64,000 nucleotides of DNA from Bog-473 sp963728845 (GCA_963728845.1 CAVSLS010000052.1:186001-250000); one strand, 5' to 3'; counted from the first letter of the stretch, positions 16,880-25,917 are shown. Notes: a model not told the origin generated them from the letters alone. Numbers and translations: made by a program.

Positions 16880-17107
16880 CTACTCGCCTCGTAACAGTTT
16901 CGCCTGTGCAATGTCGCGTAGCCGTGATTGAGCGATGAGCCAATCGCTCGCTCGCTCCTCTCGACCTTCTTGCAGGACGTGGCGCGCTCCCGTGGGGCTG
17001 TCCGTACGCGCCCCACATCGTCTGCAGACTGGTATTCGGCCGTTGGTTTCGGGCGCGTGGTGTTCGTCGAGTTGAGCAGCAAGGTGCAAAGCCTCAGAAG
17101 ATGTCAT
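16880..17107 (-). CDS. Small CxxC protein, unknown function
   Basis: A 75-residue protein from ATG 17107, preceded by the strong site AAAGGAGG. It starts MTSSEALHLAAQLDEHHAPE and has one CRRCGARTDSPTG motif, a half zinc ribbon, then a charged helical tail. One Cys pair alone cannot bind zinc tetrahedrally without His help or dimerisation; two His flank it (EHHAPE). Unrecognised. The strong ribosome-binding site says it is translated. Confidence 0.6.
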   Translation of the reverse strand: MTSSEALHLAAQLDEHHAPETNGRIPVCRRCGARTDSPTGARHVLQEGREERASDWLIAQSRLRDIAQAKLLRGE

Positions 17108-17257
17108 GGTCCTCCTTTGGGGGCGAATCTGTCGCTCGGCTCGGTGTGGAACGATCTCCACGGCCTGCAGACGAGCGCACTTTTATGTCCCGCATCCACC
17201 CTATGCCCAGGGAGAGTGCTCCGCTCCGCCCGCCTTGGGGAAAGGTCGGACGGTTGC

Positions 17258-17576
17258 TTACTCAACCATTGTCGAGGCTTGGGCGATGATCCTGACCGCG
17301 CACGACTCGGAAGAGGCATGGCTCGTGTCAACGACCATGTCGTACCCCACGTTTTCATGGACAATGGCCGCCTGGGATATCAGCCACCTCGACCTCCCCC
17401 GTTTCGCCGACATGAAGCAAAGATCCATCCTCGATCCCCTCGTCGGGCATCGCCCTGATCAGGTCATCGATGTCGAGCAACAGCCTCGGTGTCATCAACA
17501 TCCCTTGAAGACACCGAGCGATCGATGTCTTGTCTGACGAAGATACGCCGTTTAAGACGATGACCTGGGTGCTCAC
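17258..17576 (-). pseudogene. Remnant of a chloramphenicol-phosphotransferase-like kinase
   Basis: From GTG 17576 the frame reads STQVIVLNGVSSSDKTSIAR, a P-loop in which the expected Gly before Lys is Asp, then LLLDIDDLIRAMPDEGIEDG and LHVGETGEVEVAD. It then jumps frame to the family's C-terminal end (AAIVHENVGYDMVVDTSHAS, then CAVRIIAQAS). Compared with full-length relatives (~170-200 residues) a central block of very roughly 70 residues is missing. Both the deletion and the P-loop change argue that this is dead, not a sequencing artefact. Confidence 0.7.
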
Positions 17577-17690
17577 GGGGGCAAGGTAACACTGCCCCGG
17601 GCATTGCGGCTCTGGGGCTCGATGAGCAAGTGTCATCCGGCGGGTCATCTGAGCTACTCTCGACAGCAGCCGAACCCAAAGGAGAAACGA

Positions 17691-17801
17691 ATGCGTCCAG
17701 CGTCGATGTCCATCAAGAAAGGAGAAATCACTTATCGAGAGGACCTGACGCGTTATGCAATCGTTGAACCTAGGGATTTTGGCACATGTCGACGCCGGTA
17801 A
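17691..17801 (+). CDS. Upstream leader ORF overlapping the ribosomal-protection gene
   Basis: AAAGGAG followed by six bases and ATG at 17691 starts a 36-codon frame (MRPASMSIKKGEITYREDLT onward, ending GTCRRR). It overlaps the first ~16 codons of the Tet(M)-like gene at 17755, which itself has no good ribosome-binding site. Tet(M)-type genes are known to carry leader peptides that tune expression. Here the leader could couple or limit translation of the main gene; that is inference. Confidence 0.4.
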   Translation: MRPASMSIKKGEITYREDLTRYAIVEPRDFGTCRRR

Positions 17802-19761
17802 GACCAGCCTGACCGAGCGGCTGCTTTATGCATCTGGAGTCATAGACCACCTCGGAAGTGTCGACAATGGCGATACGCAGACCGACACGCTTGCCCTTGA
17901 ACGGCGGCGTGGGATCACAATCAAATCGGCGGTGGCGTCGTTCTCTATCGCTGATGACCTCGCAGTCAACCTGATCGACACACCTGGTCACCCTGACTTC
18001 ATCGCTGAGGTCGAGCGTGTACTAAGGGTTCTCGATCGGCGCGGTACTCGTACTGTCCGCAGTCGAAGGAGTCCAACCTCAGACGCGCGTGTTGATCGCG
18101 CGCGCTAAGGCGACTTCGAATCCCAACCTTGCTCTTCGCGAACAAGATCGACCGTGCGGGCACACGTGAGGGGCCTTTGCTGCGGGAGATCTCCGAGATA
18201 CTCGGGCTGGCCATCATCTCGATGGGGTCCACGTCCGCACTCGGCTCCCTGGCCGCCGATTTCAAAACCTGGGCTGCGGACGACCTTGCATATAGATCCA
18301 TGCTCGCCGAGGTGCTCGCAGAGCACGATGAGCAAACGCTCTCCAACTACATCGAAGGGGAAGGTCGACTTCCTCTTGAAGGACTTCTGGAGCAACTAAG
18401 GGCTCAAACGGAGCATGGTCTCGTGCAACCGGTATTCTTCGGGTCTGCACGTACGGGAGCCGGCATCAATTCATTGATGTCCGGAATCGCTGATCTGCTC
18501 TCCCCCAGCGCCAGCAGGCGATCCCGACGCTCCAACGTCGGGCACGGTCTTCAAGATCGAGCGTGGAACGGCTAGGGAAAAGATCGCTTACGTGCGGCTG
18601 TTCTCCGGCACTGTGCGAATCCGAGATCGGCTCGTCTACGGCCAAGGGCACGAGGACATAGTCACCGCGATCGCCACTTTTGATCGTCAGTCCGACCAAG
18701 CAAAGCCGTCGGTCTCGGCTGGCAACATCGCAAGGATCTGGGGTCTTCATCTCGTCCAGATCGGTGATCGGATCGGACAAGTGGGAACCGACGAATCCGA
18801 CCAACAGTTCGCGCCGCCAACGATGGAATCGGTTGTCGAAGCCCATGACCCCGCCGAACGTGCCCGATTGCGAGTCGCGCTTGAAGAACTCGCCGAGCAG
18901 GACCCGTTTATCAAGATACGAACGGACGACCGTCTCAACGAGACATCCGTGTCGCTCTATGGAGAGGTCCAGAAGGAGGTCATCGAGTCCACACTCGCGG
19001 ACGATTATGGGATAGACGCAGGGTTCCGCGAGACGACGACGATCTATATCGAGCGTCCACTGCGGAATGGCGATGCGGTCGAGCTCCTCGCTTCGGACGC
19101 GAATCCGTACATGGCCACGCTCGGGTTCCGGGTCGAACCTGGGCCTGTTGGGTCCGGCGTACAGTTCTTACTCGATGTTGATCATCGGTCGGTGCCGCTG
19201 TACATCTACAAGACGGAAGGCCGCTTCATCGACCATATGACGCAGTACACCCACCTCGCTCTTCAGCGAGGCCTGTACGGATGGGAGATCACCGATTGCG
19301 TTGTCACGCTTACACGGTGTGATTACTACATCGGAGACGGACCGACGAAGCCAAACGTCCCGATGGCACGCACAACGAGCACCGATTTTCGTAGGCTCAC
19401 TCAACTGGTTCTTTCGCAGGCACTCAAGCAGGCTGGCACCCAAGTCTGCGAACCGATGTTACGGCTCAGCATCGAGTTGCCTTCGAGTGCCATCGGTGGT
19501 CTCCTCAATGCGGTAGCTCACCTCGGTGGTCTCGTAGGGCAGACTTGGGTCCGGGGCAACCTCTCGACGGTTGAAGCGAGGATGCCAGCGGATCGTTCAC
19601 GTGACCTTCAAGGACAGTTGCCGGGCCTCACAGGCGGTGAGGGAAATGTCGAATCGATATTCGACGGCTATCAGCCCATGCGGGGCAAGCCGACTACGGC
19701 GTCATCGAGTACACGGGCTAGGACGGTACCTAGCGCCATTCGTCGTCGTTCACACAGGTGA
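17755..19761 (+). pseudogene. Tet(M)/OtrA-like ribosomal protection GTPase, several frameshifts
   Basis: An EF-G-like GTPase that in active form removes tetracycline from ribosomes. The G1 loop LGILAHVDAGKTSLTERLLY, G2/G3 (ERRRGITIKSAVASF; LIDTPGHPDF) and G4 (LLFANKIDRAG) are visible, then domain II (VRLFSGTVRIRDRLVYG) and domain IV/V with LPGLTGGEG. At least three frame changes are needed (near 18036, 18103 and 18530). The usual C-terminus after FDGY is replaced by unrelated codons. The base composition is poorer in GC than the housekeeping genes, which fits transfer. Frameshifts could partly be sequencing errors, but the lost C-terminus suggests decay. Confidence 0.8.
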
Positions 19762-19902
19762 TGGTCTCTCCGTCGCCGGCGGCGACACGTTCAGAGTAGG
19801 CACACCACAGAAGCACGTCTCTCCCTGGAATTGTGCTTACGTTGTGCGGGTCAGATCGAATGGCCCTACTGGGCATGCCTCGCAAGTGGGTAGCGAATAC
19901 CT

Positions 19903-20604
19903 GTGCGATTGGGCCTGCATCAGAAGCGACGCCGGCCCGCGCACGCACACGCTCGGCCTGCGCACGCACGCGCACGTGCCGCTCCCTCTCGGATCAGCAG
20001 ACTGATCTGGGTCGCACTGGCCATGGCCCTGCTCGCGACCGGCATCTGGCTAGGCCCGGATCTCGCCTCGTTTCGTAAATCTGCCACAGCCGCGCCCGGC
20101 GTCTTCAGCCAACCTACGGTCGCCGTGGTAGGTGACTCCGTCACAGCGTTGAGTCGCCAATCGATCGCTACGTCTTTGGCACAGGCGGGTTATCAGCCCT
20201 CCATTGAGGCGGTAGATGGCATCGAACTGGTGCAGGCCGTGCCATTCGTCGACCAACTCGCCGAGCAGAAACCGAACGACTGGATCATCGAGCTCGGCAC
20301 CAACGATGCCGGGCGCGACAATCCGTTGTGGGCGCTGCCATTTCTTGCCGATTGGCAGCAGGTCCGCGCTTCTGGGTGCGCGATCTATCTCTCGGTTTCG
20401 CCACACGCCGGGCCGATCGCAGCCCAGATCAACGCTTCCCTCGCGGGACTGGCCCACGCCCATGCCAACGTACACGTCTTGGATTGGGGCAGTCTCGAAT
20501 ACGGGAACCCCGCGTGGATCGAACCCGACATGATCCATCCCACTCCCGCCGGACAAGCCGAACTCGCTGCTCTCGAGACTCAGGCGCTTCGCCGTTACTG
20601 CTGA
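19903..20604 (+). CDS. Membrane-anchored SGNH-family hydrolase
   Basis: An esterase/lipase-fold protein of ~233 residues. One N-terminal helix (ISRLIWVALAMALLATGIWL) anchors it outside the membrane. Block I VAVVGDSVTAL holds the nucleophile Ser, block III is IELGTNDAG and block V DMIHPTPAG supplies Asp and His. The start is uncertain: a GTG at 19903 gives an odd His/Ala/Arg-rich leader encoded by an alternating CG/CA run at ~19932-19980, while an ATG at 20023 falls inside the helix. Substrate unknown; family members deacylate polysaccharides or lipids. Confidence 0.75.
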   Translation: MRLGLHQKRRRPAHAHARPAHARARAAPSRISRLIWVALAMALLATGIWLGPDLASFRKSATAAPGVFSQPTVAVVGDSVTALSRQSIATSLAQAGYQPSIEAVDGIELVQAVPFVDQLAEQKPNDWIIELGTNDAGRDNPLWALPFLADWQQVRASGCAIYLSVSPHAGPIAAQINASLAGLAHAHANVHVLDWGSLEYGNPAWIEPDMIHPTPAGQAELAALETQALRRYC

Positions 20605-20636
20605 GGGACCTGTTGCTGAGTTGCCCGAGTTGCCCG

Positions 20637-21107
20637 ATGCCGGAGTATTGGATGCCGTTTGCAGTTATCGACCTCGTCTTGATCGGATTGGCCATGGCGC
20701 TTTACGCGGTAGCGCTCACCATCTTCATCCTGATCCTGGCGTCGAGGCACGGCCCGCGCAAAGGGGCGGGGTTAATTGACATTTACTCTGTGGTGCGCCC
20801 CGAGCGCAGTGACGAGGTCCTCACCAGCCTGAAGGCATGGCACTTCACGCCCCCGGGTCTCTCAGGACTAGGAGGACACCTCGCGACCAGTGTTGCCTGG
20901 AGGTGGGTCGGTGCCCGGGACACCGCCGTCTGTCACGTGCTCCGTCCATTCGGACCCCGACCAGTACCGCTGCTCATGTCGGCCCGAGGGATCGGTCAGC
21001 CAACCGGGGGCGATCCCGGTGAATGTGACCTCGCTGGACGATGCTTCGACGGCATCAGACGTTTGACCTGGCGAAGTCGGATCGGTGAACGAGCTCATGG
21101 GAGGTGA
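20637..21107 (+). CDS. Possible small membrane protein
   Basis: An ATG at 20637 starts MPEYWMPFAVIDLVLIGLAM and continues as one or two hydrophobic helices, then RHGPRKGAGLIDIYSVVRPE to about 20850. That first part looks like real coding sequence. From ~20868 on it lies antisense to the DUF2510 gene and no longer looks natural, so the true end is probably near 20850 and lost to a frameshift. Function unknown. Confidence 0.35.
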   Translation: MPEYWMPFAVIDLVLIGLAMALYAVALTIFILILASRHGPRKGAGLIDIYSVVRPERSDEVLTSLKAWHFTPPGLSGLGGHLATSVAWRWVGARDTAVCHVLRPFGPRPVPLLMSARGIGQPTGGDPGECDLAGRCFDGIRRLTWRSRIGERAHGR

Positions 21108-21218
21108 GCTCCTTTGCCGACCCCGGCGGCGGCGCGAAGAGGAGAGCGCCCGCATCGCGAACAGGCCGAAAAAAACCACCAGGGCGATCCAGGAACCGTG
21201 GCCGTAGTACGTGTCCAC
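20868..21218 (-). CDS. DUF2510-domain single-pass membrane protein
   Basis: A 116-residue protein from GTG 21218. An N-terminal membrane helix (GSWIALVVFFGLFAMRAL) is followed by an Arg-rich stretch, a Ser/Thr/Pro linker and a C-terminal DUF2510 motif: GWLTDPSGRHEQRYWSGSEW, then TEHVTDGG. DUF2510 is a short actinobacterial domain of unknown role, often attached to membrane proteins. A second DUF2510 protein lies at 57140-57814. Confidence 0.8.
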   Translation of the reverse strand: MDTYYGHGSWIALVVFFGLFAMRALSSSRRRRGRQRSSPPMSSFTDPTSPGQTSDAVEASSSEVTFTGIAPGWLTDPSGRHEQRYWSGSEWTEHVTDGGVPGTDPPPGNTGREVSS

Positions 21219-21368
21219 AGCCTAGCCTTGCTCGGTAACGGGACTGAAGGGCGCTTTCACCGTGGTACGCGAACGGCCCCGTCGAAGGTCCTCTTACCGC
21301 TCACTCGGCATCTACCCCAGGTGGCCGCCACGGTGGATGGCCTCCAGTCCCGGGCAGGATAGTTGACG

Positions 21369-22283
21369 ATGGACTTCACACGCCTCTTCGATGAGGCCGG
21401 CTGCATCGGTTCGCTGCATGCTGTTCGCCTCTGGGACGGCACCGAGGTCTCCCACGACGCCGACAGGCCGCAGGTCCTTGCATCCGTGGTCAAGGTCCCC
21501 ATCGGCCTCGAGTTCTATGCCCAGGCCGACAGCGGACAAGTAGACCCGACGGAGAGGATCGCTCTTGAACCTGCGCGTCGAACGCCAGGACCCGTCGGGA
21601 TCTCACAGTTTGAGGACATGGTCACCATGTCCCTGCGTGATCTCAGCTACCTGATGTTGACCATCAGCGACAACGCAGCCGCCGGCGCTGTCATTGCTGC
21701 CGTCGGTATCTCTGCAGTCAATGACCGCTTGAGACTCATCGGATGCCGAGAGACGGTCGTCGTCGAGAGTCTCAAGGCCATGTTGGATGGCATGGCGTCC
21801 GACATGGGCCATCGGACCTACGCCGAATTCGTGGCAGCGCAAAACGGGGAGATGGGGCCAGACGCGCGGGCCTTGGCTACCGACCCAGAGCGCATCGACC
21901 GATGTCGAGCGCTCGATCCCCTGCAGACATCGCGGACAACGGCGAGGGACGCGACGCGGTGGCTCGCCGCCGTGTGGGCTGGCACTGCCGCCAGTCCGCG
22001 AGCGTGCGCGACGCTTCGCCGCGTCATGTCCCAGCAGGTGACTCTGCGTCTCGCTGGGGCGGTCCCAGTCGGCGGGACTCTCGAGGCCAAGAGCGGTGGA
22101 CTCTTTCGACGTGTGTTCAATGAGATCGCGCTCATCACGGACCCCGGTGGGGAGGCCTATTCGGTCGCCGTCCTAACTCGGACGCACCGGTTGGATAGCT
22201 CGCGCGCAGCGATAAGCGGCGCCATGGCTCAGGCGGTCGCTGAGGCTCTCGAGCATCTTCGGACCCAAAGCCAGCCGCACTAG
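21369..22283 (+). CDS. Serine beta-lactamase-like (class A fold) protein without signal peptide
   Basis: A 304-residue protein with the penicillin-binding/class A fold landmarks: the SxxK motif in LASVVKVPIGLEFYAQ, SDN in LTISDNAAAGAVIAA, and KSG in EAKSGGLFRRVFNEIALI. The omega-loop glutamate motif (ExxLN) expected of true class A enzymes was not seen. No signal peptide or lipobox is present, so it would stay in the cytoplasm. It may therefore be a serine hydrolase or esterase rather than an antibiotic-resistance enzyme. ATG 21369 is preferred over TTG 21363; neither has a strong ribosome-binding site. Confidence 0.75.
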   Translation: MDFTRLFDEAGCIGSLHAVRLWDGTEVSHDADRPQVLASVVKVPIGLEFYAQADSGQVDPTERIALEPARRTPGPVGISQFEDMVTMSLRDLSYLMLTISDNAAAGAVIAAVGISAVNDRLRLIGCRETVVVESLKAMLDGMASDMGHRTYAEFVAAQNGEMGPDARALATDPERIDRCRALDPLQTSRTTARDATRWLAAVWAGTAASPRACATLRRVMSQQVTLRLAGAVPVGGTLEAKSGGLFRRVFNEIALITDPGGEAYSVAVLTRTHRLDSSRAAISGAMAQAVAEALEHLRTQSQPH

Positions 22284-22343
22284 AGGCCTCGCGACTACCG
22301 GATGCTGACCGAATCTCCGCGTGCCCCAGACACCGGATTGGGG

Positions 22344-22700
22344 TTATTCGAGTTCCTTCCAACGTTCTCGGCCGAAGAGGCGCCCGAACCGGGCAGTGAG
22401 TGATGGCCCCTCGTCGTGAGCCGTGTCGGGGTGAAGGACCAGAGTCCCCCGAGGTGCCGGCAACGCCGCAGCTTCTTCATCGGTAAGCGAGCACCGCACC
22501 GCGGCCGTCGTTATCTCGTCGATCTGATCTCGGTCTACAAATCGCAGACCGTGATGGGTCTTGACGGCGATGCCGTCGAACAGGTCCTCTTCGGGAACTT
22601 GCAAGACGTGTTCCACCGTGCCGAATCGGTTGCCAGTTGAACTGAGAACCGGCGTGCCAACTTCTAGCGCCTCGTAGGAGATAGGGGTTCCTTCAGCCAC
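22344..22700 (-). CDS. PRC-barrel-like small protein
   Basis: About 118 residues from GTG 22700, chosen because GAGGAG lies just upstream. The pattern VGTPVLSSTGNRFGTVEHVL and GLRFVDRDQIDEI is that of a PRC-barrel/DUF2171-type beta-barrel. The C-terminus is charged and helical (TARFGRLFGRERWKELE). Such proteins are soluble and often stress-related in actinobacteria; the exact role is unknown. Confidence 0.65.
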   Translation of the reverse strand: MAEGTPISYEALEVGTPVLSSTGNRFGTVEHVLQVPEEDLFDGIAVKTHHGLRFVDRDQIDEITTAAVRCSLTDEEAAALPAPRGTLVLHPDTAHDEGPSLTARFGRLFGRERWKELE

Positions 22701-22817
22701 GTGCTCCTCGCTCTGCCGGCGAACGATGGCCAAACTACCTCGGAGATCCACTTGTTACCTGCCCAGAAAGCGCCACCGGATAGGTCCTGAGCTGTTCTCT
22801 GCTACGAATGGCAGACG

Positions 22818-23082
22818 ATGCGGAACCTCAATCGCGGTCAAGGGATCGTCGCGGTCGTCGGCTGGGCCTTGGTCCTGGTTTGTCGGGTCGTCCGTGTCGA
22901 CGCTCGGGGCGCCTGGGGCCTTCGGGTGGGTGGCCTACGCACCGTTGAGTCACGCCGTCTACTCAGGACCAGGCCTCACCCTCACCCCGCTGGAGGATTT
23001 GCTCCTCTGGCTGGGTCTTGTGGTCGCCCGGGTTGGGGGATCGATGCGGGCAGCATTGAGGCAGGTCGGGGTGATTGCCTGA
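22818..23082 (+). CDS. Small membrane protein, one frameshift
   Basis: ATG 22818 begins MRNLNRGQGIVAVVGWALVL; a second frame from about 22880 continues SSVSTLGAPGAFGWVAYAPL and LLLWLGLVVARVGG. Joined it is a two-helix membrane protein of ~88 residues. The switch point lies in GGTTTGTCGGG. Unrecognised family. The next gene, also membrane-embedded, follows 55 bases later in the same direction. Confidence 0.45.
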
Positions 23083-23137
23083 GTTCGTTGCCGGTACATG
23101 GTGACCTCTTGGGCAACAATGGGGAGCTCTGGGCGCC

Positions 23138-23737
23138 GTGACGGATACGAGGCAGACAAACCGACGGTGGAAGGTTCGGAGACCGTGGACCGCGATGGTT
23201 GCGATCTTGACGGCCGCTCATCATGGTTTTGAGCTGACGACCGGAGTTGGGCTTGTATGGCAGCCTGAGTTGGGCCTGGGACCAGCAAGTGCGCTCTGGG
23301 GTGCTCAGATTCCCCTGTGGGTCACCGTGGCCGCAAGAGGAAGCAGACGTTGGGATCGGTTATTGGCCGTGTTGTCAGGGACCACGCTCGCAGGTGTGTT
23401 CGTCCACTTCCTCATTTGGCCATGGCACCGCAACAGACTGGGCATACCAATCCTCACGGAAGCCGAGGGCCTCCAGCCAAAGGTTCTTCCCGCCTACAAC
23501 GCGCTGTTGCATGCCTGGGGCGTTGCCTGTGCGCTCTCAATCCTCCACGAAATTCGTCCTGGCGCCCGGAGGTGGTCGCTCGTGGGACTCGCGGCACTGC
23601 CACTCTTGCGGCGTTCGGCCCAGCACCACTTTTCGTGGCTGACGCAAGAAGCTCAAAGGAACCCGGCCTGGTGGAACAGGGGCGTCCTCAATGACGCCGA
23701 GTGCACTTCCGAGCGAGGCCAACAGGGGCCAGCCTGA
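23138..23737 (+). CDS. Membrane protein of unknown function
   Basis: A 199-residue protein from GTG 23138. Hydrophobic segments are near residues 18-38, 45-65, 75-95, 115-135 and 145-165, so four or five helices. Visible patterns include AILTAAHHGFELTTGVGLVW, FLIWPWHRNRLGIPILTEAE and AYNALLHAWGVACALSILHE. Several His and Trp sit near membrane borders. I do not recognise the family. It follows the small membrane protein gene and may work with it. Confidence 0.65.
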   Translation: MTDTRQTNRRWKVRRPWTAMVAILTAAHHGFELTTGVGLVWQPELGLGPASALWGAQIPLWVTVAARGSRRWDRLLAVLSGTTLAGVFVHFLIWPWHRNRLGIPILTEAEGLQPKVLPAYNALLHAWGVACALSILHEIRPGARRWSLVGLAALPLLRRSAQHHFSWLTQEAQRNPAWWNRGVLNDAECTSERGQQGPA

Positions 23738-23856
23738 GTCGAAGAACTGTCTGAGCTCGCGGCCGGGGGAGGTGGGGCGCTCGGCACAATTGGGGCGGTC
23801 TCTGTTTCACATATCTTTGCGCCGCCGATCTCTGGAGCAGTGCTCGCAGAAATGGC

Positions 23857-24222
23857 TCACCACTCGACGCCGGTGGAGACACAAAACTCGTTGTTCTCAG
23901 GATCCGCCATGGTCACCCAATGAGTCGGCCCGAAGCTCTGCACGCCATCGTGGAGTCGCCGGGCGCCGAGCGCCTCCAGCCGCTCGACCTCGACCTCGAC
24001 ATCCTCGGTGACGATGTCCACGTGCATGCGGTTCTTCCCGGCCTTTGGCTCGGGTACCCGCTGGAGAAGCAGCGGGGAGGTGTTCACGTCCTGGGGCACA
24101 AGGACGACCAAGGATGGGTCGACGTAGTGCACACGGTAGCCGAGCGCTTCCCGCCAGAACCCCATCAGCTTCTCCGGGTCCGAACAGTCAAGGACCAACT
24201 CCAGCTTTGCGTTCCGGCCCAT
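23857..24222 (-). CDS. Glyoxalase/VOC-family protein
   Basis: A 121-residue vicinal-oxygen-chelate protein. LELVLDCSDPEKLMGFWREA opens module one, KNRMHVDIVTEDVEVEVERL contains the metal-ligand type His of module two, and THWVTMADPENNEFCVS is the typical ending with a Glu ligand position. This subgroup is widespread in actinobacteria and has unknown substrates; it is not lactoylglutathione lyase on this evidence. ATG 24222 gives the normal length. Confidence 0.88.
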   Translation of the reverse strand: MGRNAKLELVLDCSDPEKLMGFWREALGYRVHYVDPSLVVLVPQDVNTSPLLLQRVPEPKAGKNRMHVDIVTEDVEVEVERLEALGARRLHDGVQSFGPTHWVTMADPENNEFCVSTGVEW

Positions 24223-24241
24223 GCCCTGCCTGCTCACGAGT

Positions 24242-25810
24242 TCAACGGGCTTGCCGTGCGACTTGTGAAACAGTTGCCGAGTGCAGCAGCTCGACTGCAT
24301 CGGCGGGGAGAAGGAAGCCTGCAGCTTGTTCCCCGTGAATCGCACGGGCCCAGGCTGAGACGAACCGGCCGTGGGTCTTGTAGAGGCTGGCGAGGTGGGC
24401 CGCGGTGTACGGCACGGTGGAGCCGAAAAGGAAACAGAAGCCCCCGCTGTTGCCTTGGCTGCCCAGTGCGGCAATTGGCGCGTCTACCTGGGGAGTTCGG
24501 ACGCCCCCGATGACGTTTCCGTTTGCGTCGAGCTTGTACACCACCGGGGAGACATGGGTCGTCGCCAAGAAGGGGGCGCGCGGAGGCGCCATACCGTGGA
24601 CGACCCATCGGTTGAGCCAGTACACGGAGGCGTCGAGTGCCCAGTGCGTTCCACCGGTGTTGATGGGAACGGCGCAGCTGAAGCCACCTGCAGGAGTGCG
24701 AGTCGGGTTCTGCATGGCAGCCAGATTGTCGACGGCGCCCTGACTGTTGCCGGTGTCGTTGGGACCGATGGCGAGGCCGTAATAGTCGTAGTGCGAGCTA
24801 CCTGCGACCTCCCAGAGCCGGAACCACTTTGGATTGCCATAGTGCAGTCGGTCAGTCAGGTTGCTGTTGTCGACGTCGGTTTCGGTCTCGAACTCGAGCA
24901 CCGGAACGCCGAGGTCACTGCGGATCGTGGTCGGGTTCGGGGCGGAGTAATTTGTCTGCGGCGTCTGCGAGAGTGGAGCGCCGGTACCAAATTGGCTGTG
25001 CACGAGAAACCCCTGGAAGACATGGGCAACCGGCTGTACCGCATCGATGTATGTCATGAGGCGTCCGGCCGACTGCGACTCACCGGCGGCAATGAGGGTG
25101 CGTGGCCGCAAACCAGCCAGGATCATCGCCGCGTCATCGCGAACCGCCTCGCCGGCCTGTGAGAATATGTCGTAAGAGAAGCTGTCGCCTGGGTGCGAGA
25201 GCGATGAGTACTCGGCTTGATCCGTGGATTTCGCCGAGTCGACCCCGACTTGCTGAGCGGACACTCCAACCCAGGCGAAGCCGTCACGGACCAGTTCGTT
25301 GTGGGACAGCGTCCAATCGGGGGCGTCGTCCGTGCCGCCGCTCACGTTGAGCCACTCGACCACGACCGTCCCGTTGAACCTCTTGGGGTTGATCGGACGG
25401 TAGACGGCGATCCGCGTCTTGTACGGCGCGCTCACGCCGGTCGCGATCTTCCACTTCCCGTCGCTCGTCAGGGGCTGCGCGGGCACGTAGGAGTGGGCGG
25501 TGCCCGAGAGGAAGAACTGAGACTTCTCGTAAGCGACCTTTGAGAGATCGAAACTTGTGCCATAGAGGGTGTTGTCGAAAGTTGGAGAACCGACTCGAAC
25601 GGGCCCGGTAACCGTGACCCCTGACACGACGTGTGCGGTACTCGTCGATGTCGTACTGCCGGAGGACGTTGACGACGCTGAGCTCGGTGATCCTCCGCAC
25701 GCCGCGAGAACCATGCCCAGCATGAGGCCTGCCGCCACACCGCGGCGTGCCACGCGCCCAGGTCCGCCCACCCTACAGGCACCTCGGCCGACGATCACCT
25801 CTGAGGTCAT
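24242..25810 (-). CDS. Lipoprotein alpha/beta-hydrolase-domain protein
   Basis: A 522-residue exported lipoprotein. AGLMLGMVLAACGGSPS contains a lipobox, then a Ser/Thr-rich spacer. The body matches the alpha/beta hydrolase domain family (PF20091 type): KTRIAVYRPINPKRFNGTVV, VVEWLNVSGGTDDAPDW, the nucleophile region LIAAGESQSAGRLMTYIDAV, and VPVLEFETETDV with a His in WEVAGSSHYDYYG. AGGGGAAG lies just before ATG 25810. The substrate is unknown. It follows the MFS exporter on the same strand with a 107-base gap. Confidence 0.85.
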   Translation of the reverse strand: MTSEVIVGRGACRVGGPGRVARRGVAAGLMLGMVLAACGGSPSSASSTSSGSTTSTSTAHVVSGVTVTGPVRVGSPTFDNTLYGTSFDLSKVAYEKSQFFLSGTAHSYVPAQPLTSDGKWKIATGVSAPYKTRIAVYRPINPKRFNGTVVVEWLNVSGGTDDAPDWTLSHNELVRDGFAWVGVSAQQVGVDSAKSTDQAEYSSLSHPGDSFSYDIFSQAGEAVRDDAAMILAGLRPRTLIAAGESQSAGRLMTYIDAVQPVAHVFQGFLVHSQFGTGAPLSQTPQTNYSAPNPTTIRSDLGVPVLEFETETDVDNSNLTDRLHYGNPKWFRLWEVAGSSHYDYYGLAIGPNDTGNSQGAVDNLAAMQNPTRTPAGGFSCAVPINTGGTHWALDASVYWLNRWVVHGMAPPRAPFLATTHVSPVVYKLDANGNVIGGVRTPQVDAPIAALGSQGNSGGFCFLFGSTVPYTAAHLASLYKTHGRFVSAWARAIHGEQAAGFLLPADAVELLHSATVSQVARQAR

Positions 25811-25917
25811 GACTTCCCCTTGGTCGGGACCGCAACGCATTCTGGTGATGGGCGCTGTATCCGCAGGTGCCTTACCCTGCCACAACTCGGTGCCCCGTAC
25901 ATAGCAGCCTGCGGAGG

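Noticed and set aside
21369..22283. Calling the class A-like protein an antibiotic-resistance beta-lactamase
   Set aside because: No signal peptide and no omega-loop Glu motif; the family call is kept but resistance is not claimed.
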